Assembly (NCBI GenBank): GCA_921293015.1
Contig: OV121087.1
Location: 5,220,501-5,284,500, forward strand
Direction of reading: 5' to 3'
Origin: Phorcus lineatus
Lineage: Eukaryota > Mollusca > Gastropoda > Trochida > Trochidae
DNA length: 64,000 nucleotides
Below the pieces are notes generated by a model. The model ran no database searches, was not told the DNA's origin, and worked only from the letters and a program-made list of their open reading frames with translations. Position 1 is the stretch's first letter. Each line of letters starts with the position of its first letter. A program made the position numbers and the translations under genes. Shown piece after piece: positions 63,470 to 64,000 of the stretch.

Positions 63470-63560
63470 AATATTATCCACCGTAATGCACTGAGCGCGA
63501 AGCGAGCGACATCGTATGAGGCAGCACCGTCCCTCAGTAAGCGTCATATATCTTTAAATT
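63470..63560. other. CpG-rich patch, possible transposon end
   Basis: 'gcactgagcgcgaagcgagcgacatcg' and 'gaggcagcaccgtccctcagtaagcgtc' stand out from flanks that are nearly CpG-free. No repeat partner was found in the window. Confidence 0.3.
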
Positions 63561-64000
63561 CGTTTAAATATAATTTTACATATGTTTCCGCCAAAATAAA
63601 GATATGGAATTTCAATCAATAATGTCATTATCAAAGATTAAGTTTTGTATTTGTTGAAAGCAGAAAATAAATCATATCAATTTAACACTGAAGGTTCTTG
63701 TACGTTAAACTTGATACTTTAAACATGACGTTTGTCGTGCTGCTAACATGTCTATCAGTTGAATGAAGAGAAAATTGGATGTAATTTACGTACATTTGTG
63801 ATTACAGACTTTGCAAGCCCTCAAAAAAATGTTGCACGCAAAGACTGAATTATTTTGATGGAGAAAAAAATTACAGTAATCACAAAAAAAGCGTATAATT
63901 TCCTGTTGTCTTGAAAACGGTTTTAATGTTATGACGGAAAGTATTTCACATGCTATTAAAGGTCTTTAACAATAACATGACACCTTGATGTACTTCTCTA

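Overview
This is a eukaryotic, strongly A+T-rich (about two-thirds by eye), gene-poor stretch, most likely from a mollusc and probably a gastropod. Three things point there: several copies of a tRNA-headed SINE whose tail reads '...gcgttaaaccctaactcactcactc', two elements with the architecture of molluscan 'pearl' repeats (about 145-bp tandem core, ACGG-type microsatellite, terminal hairpin), and worn non-LTR retrotransposon ends. There are no operons, no ribosome binding sites, no rRNA or tRNA genes and no CRISPR array. Nearly all open frames are short and have no coding support.

The dominant structure is an old, diverged, tandem direct duplication. The 1.05-13.83 kb interval matches 21.89-31.02 kb in the same order and orientation (blocks A-F). 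The 17.44-19.70 kb interval matches 45.60-47.17 kb, with further partial copies at 33.2-33.7, 39.5-41.0 and 42.1-43.1 kb. Blocks called P (20.9, 44.2 and 48.6 kb) and J (35.1, 43.6 and 47.5 kb) mark recurring unit edges. A fifth set lies at 59.5-63.1 kb. Later insertions (SINEs, a LINE, AT microsatellites) interrupt individual copies.

The best protein-coding candidate is a small multi-exon gene on the + strand at 13.79-15.37 kb. A TATA box and a conserved first exon ending ATGG|GTGAGT lead into short exons at 13920, 14463, 14656, 14953 and 15293. Their splice phases fit one another, apart from one apparent single-base loss in a C4 run at 14724. The predicted protein is about 170 aa with a Ser/Thr/Pro/acidic C-terminal half. 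I do not recognise it. The first exon recurs at 30.67 and 59.5 kb, where its ATGG|GTGAGT end is lost, so those copies look like relics.

Layout: 0-13.8 kb, duplication copy 1 with SINEs and a LINE tail; 13.4-15.4 kb, candidate gene; 16-21.7 kb, second half of the unit, a GC-richer transposon-like patch and a near-perfect 142-bp hairpin; 21.9-31 kb, copy 2; 33.7-35 kb, 5'-truncated LINE with an internal RT deletion; 36.0-37.3 kb, GC-richer island; 39.5-49.2 kb, nested diverged units; 51.9-54.1 kb, two pearl-like elements; 56.4-57.8 kb, a foldback-like inverted-repeat element with a 34-base poly-C run; 58.6-63.1 kb, LINE tail, small ORFs and the last duplicate blocks. Homology calls were made by eye, so block edges are approximate.
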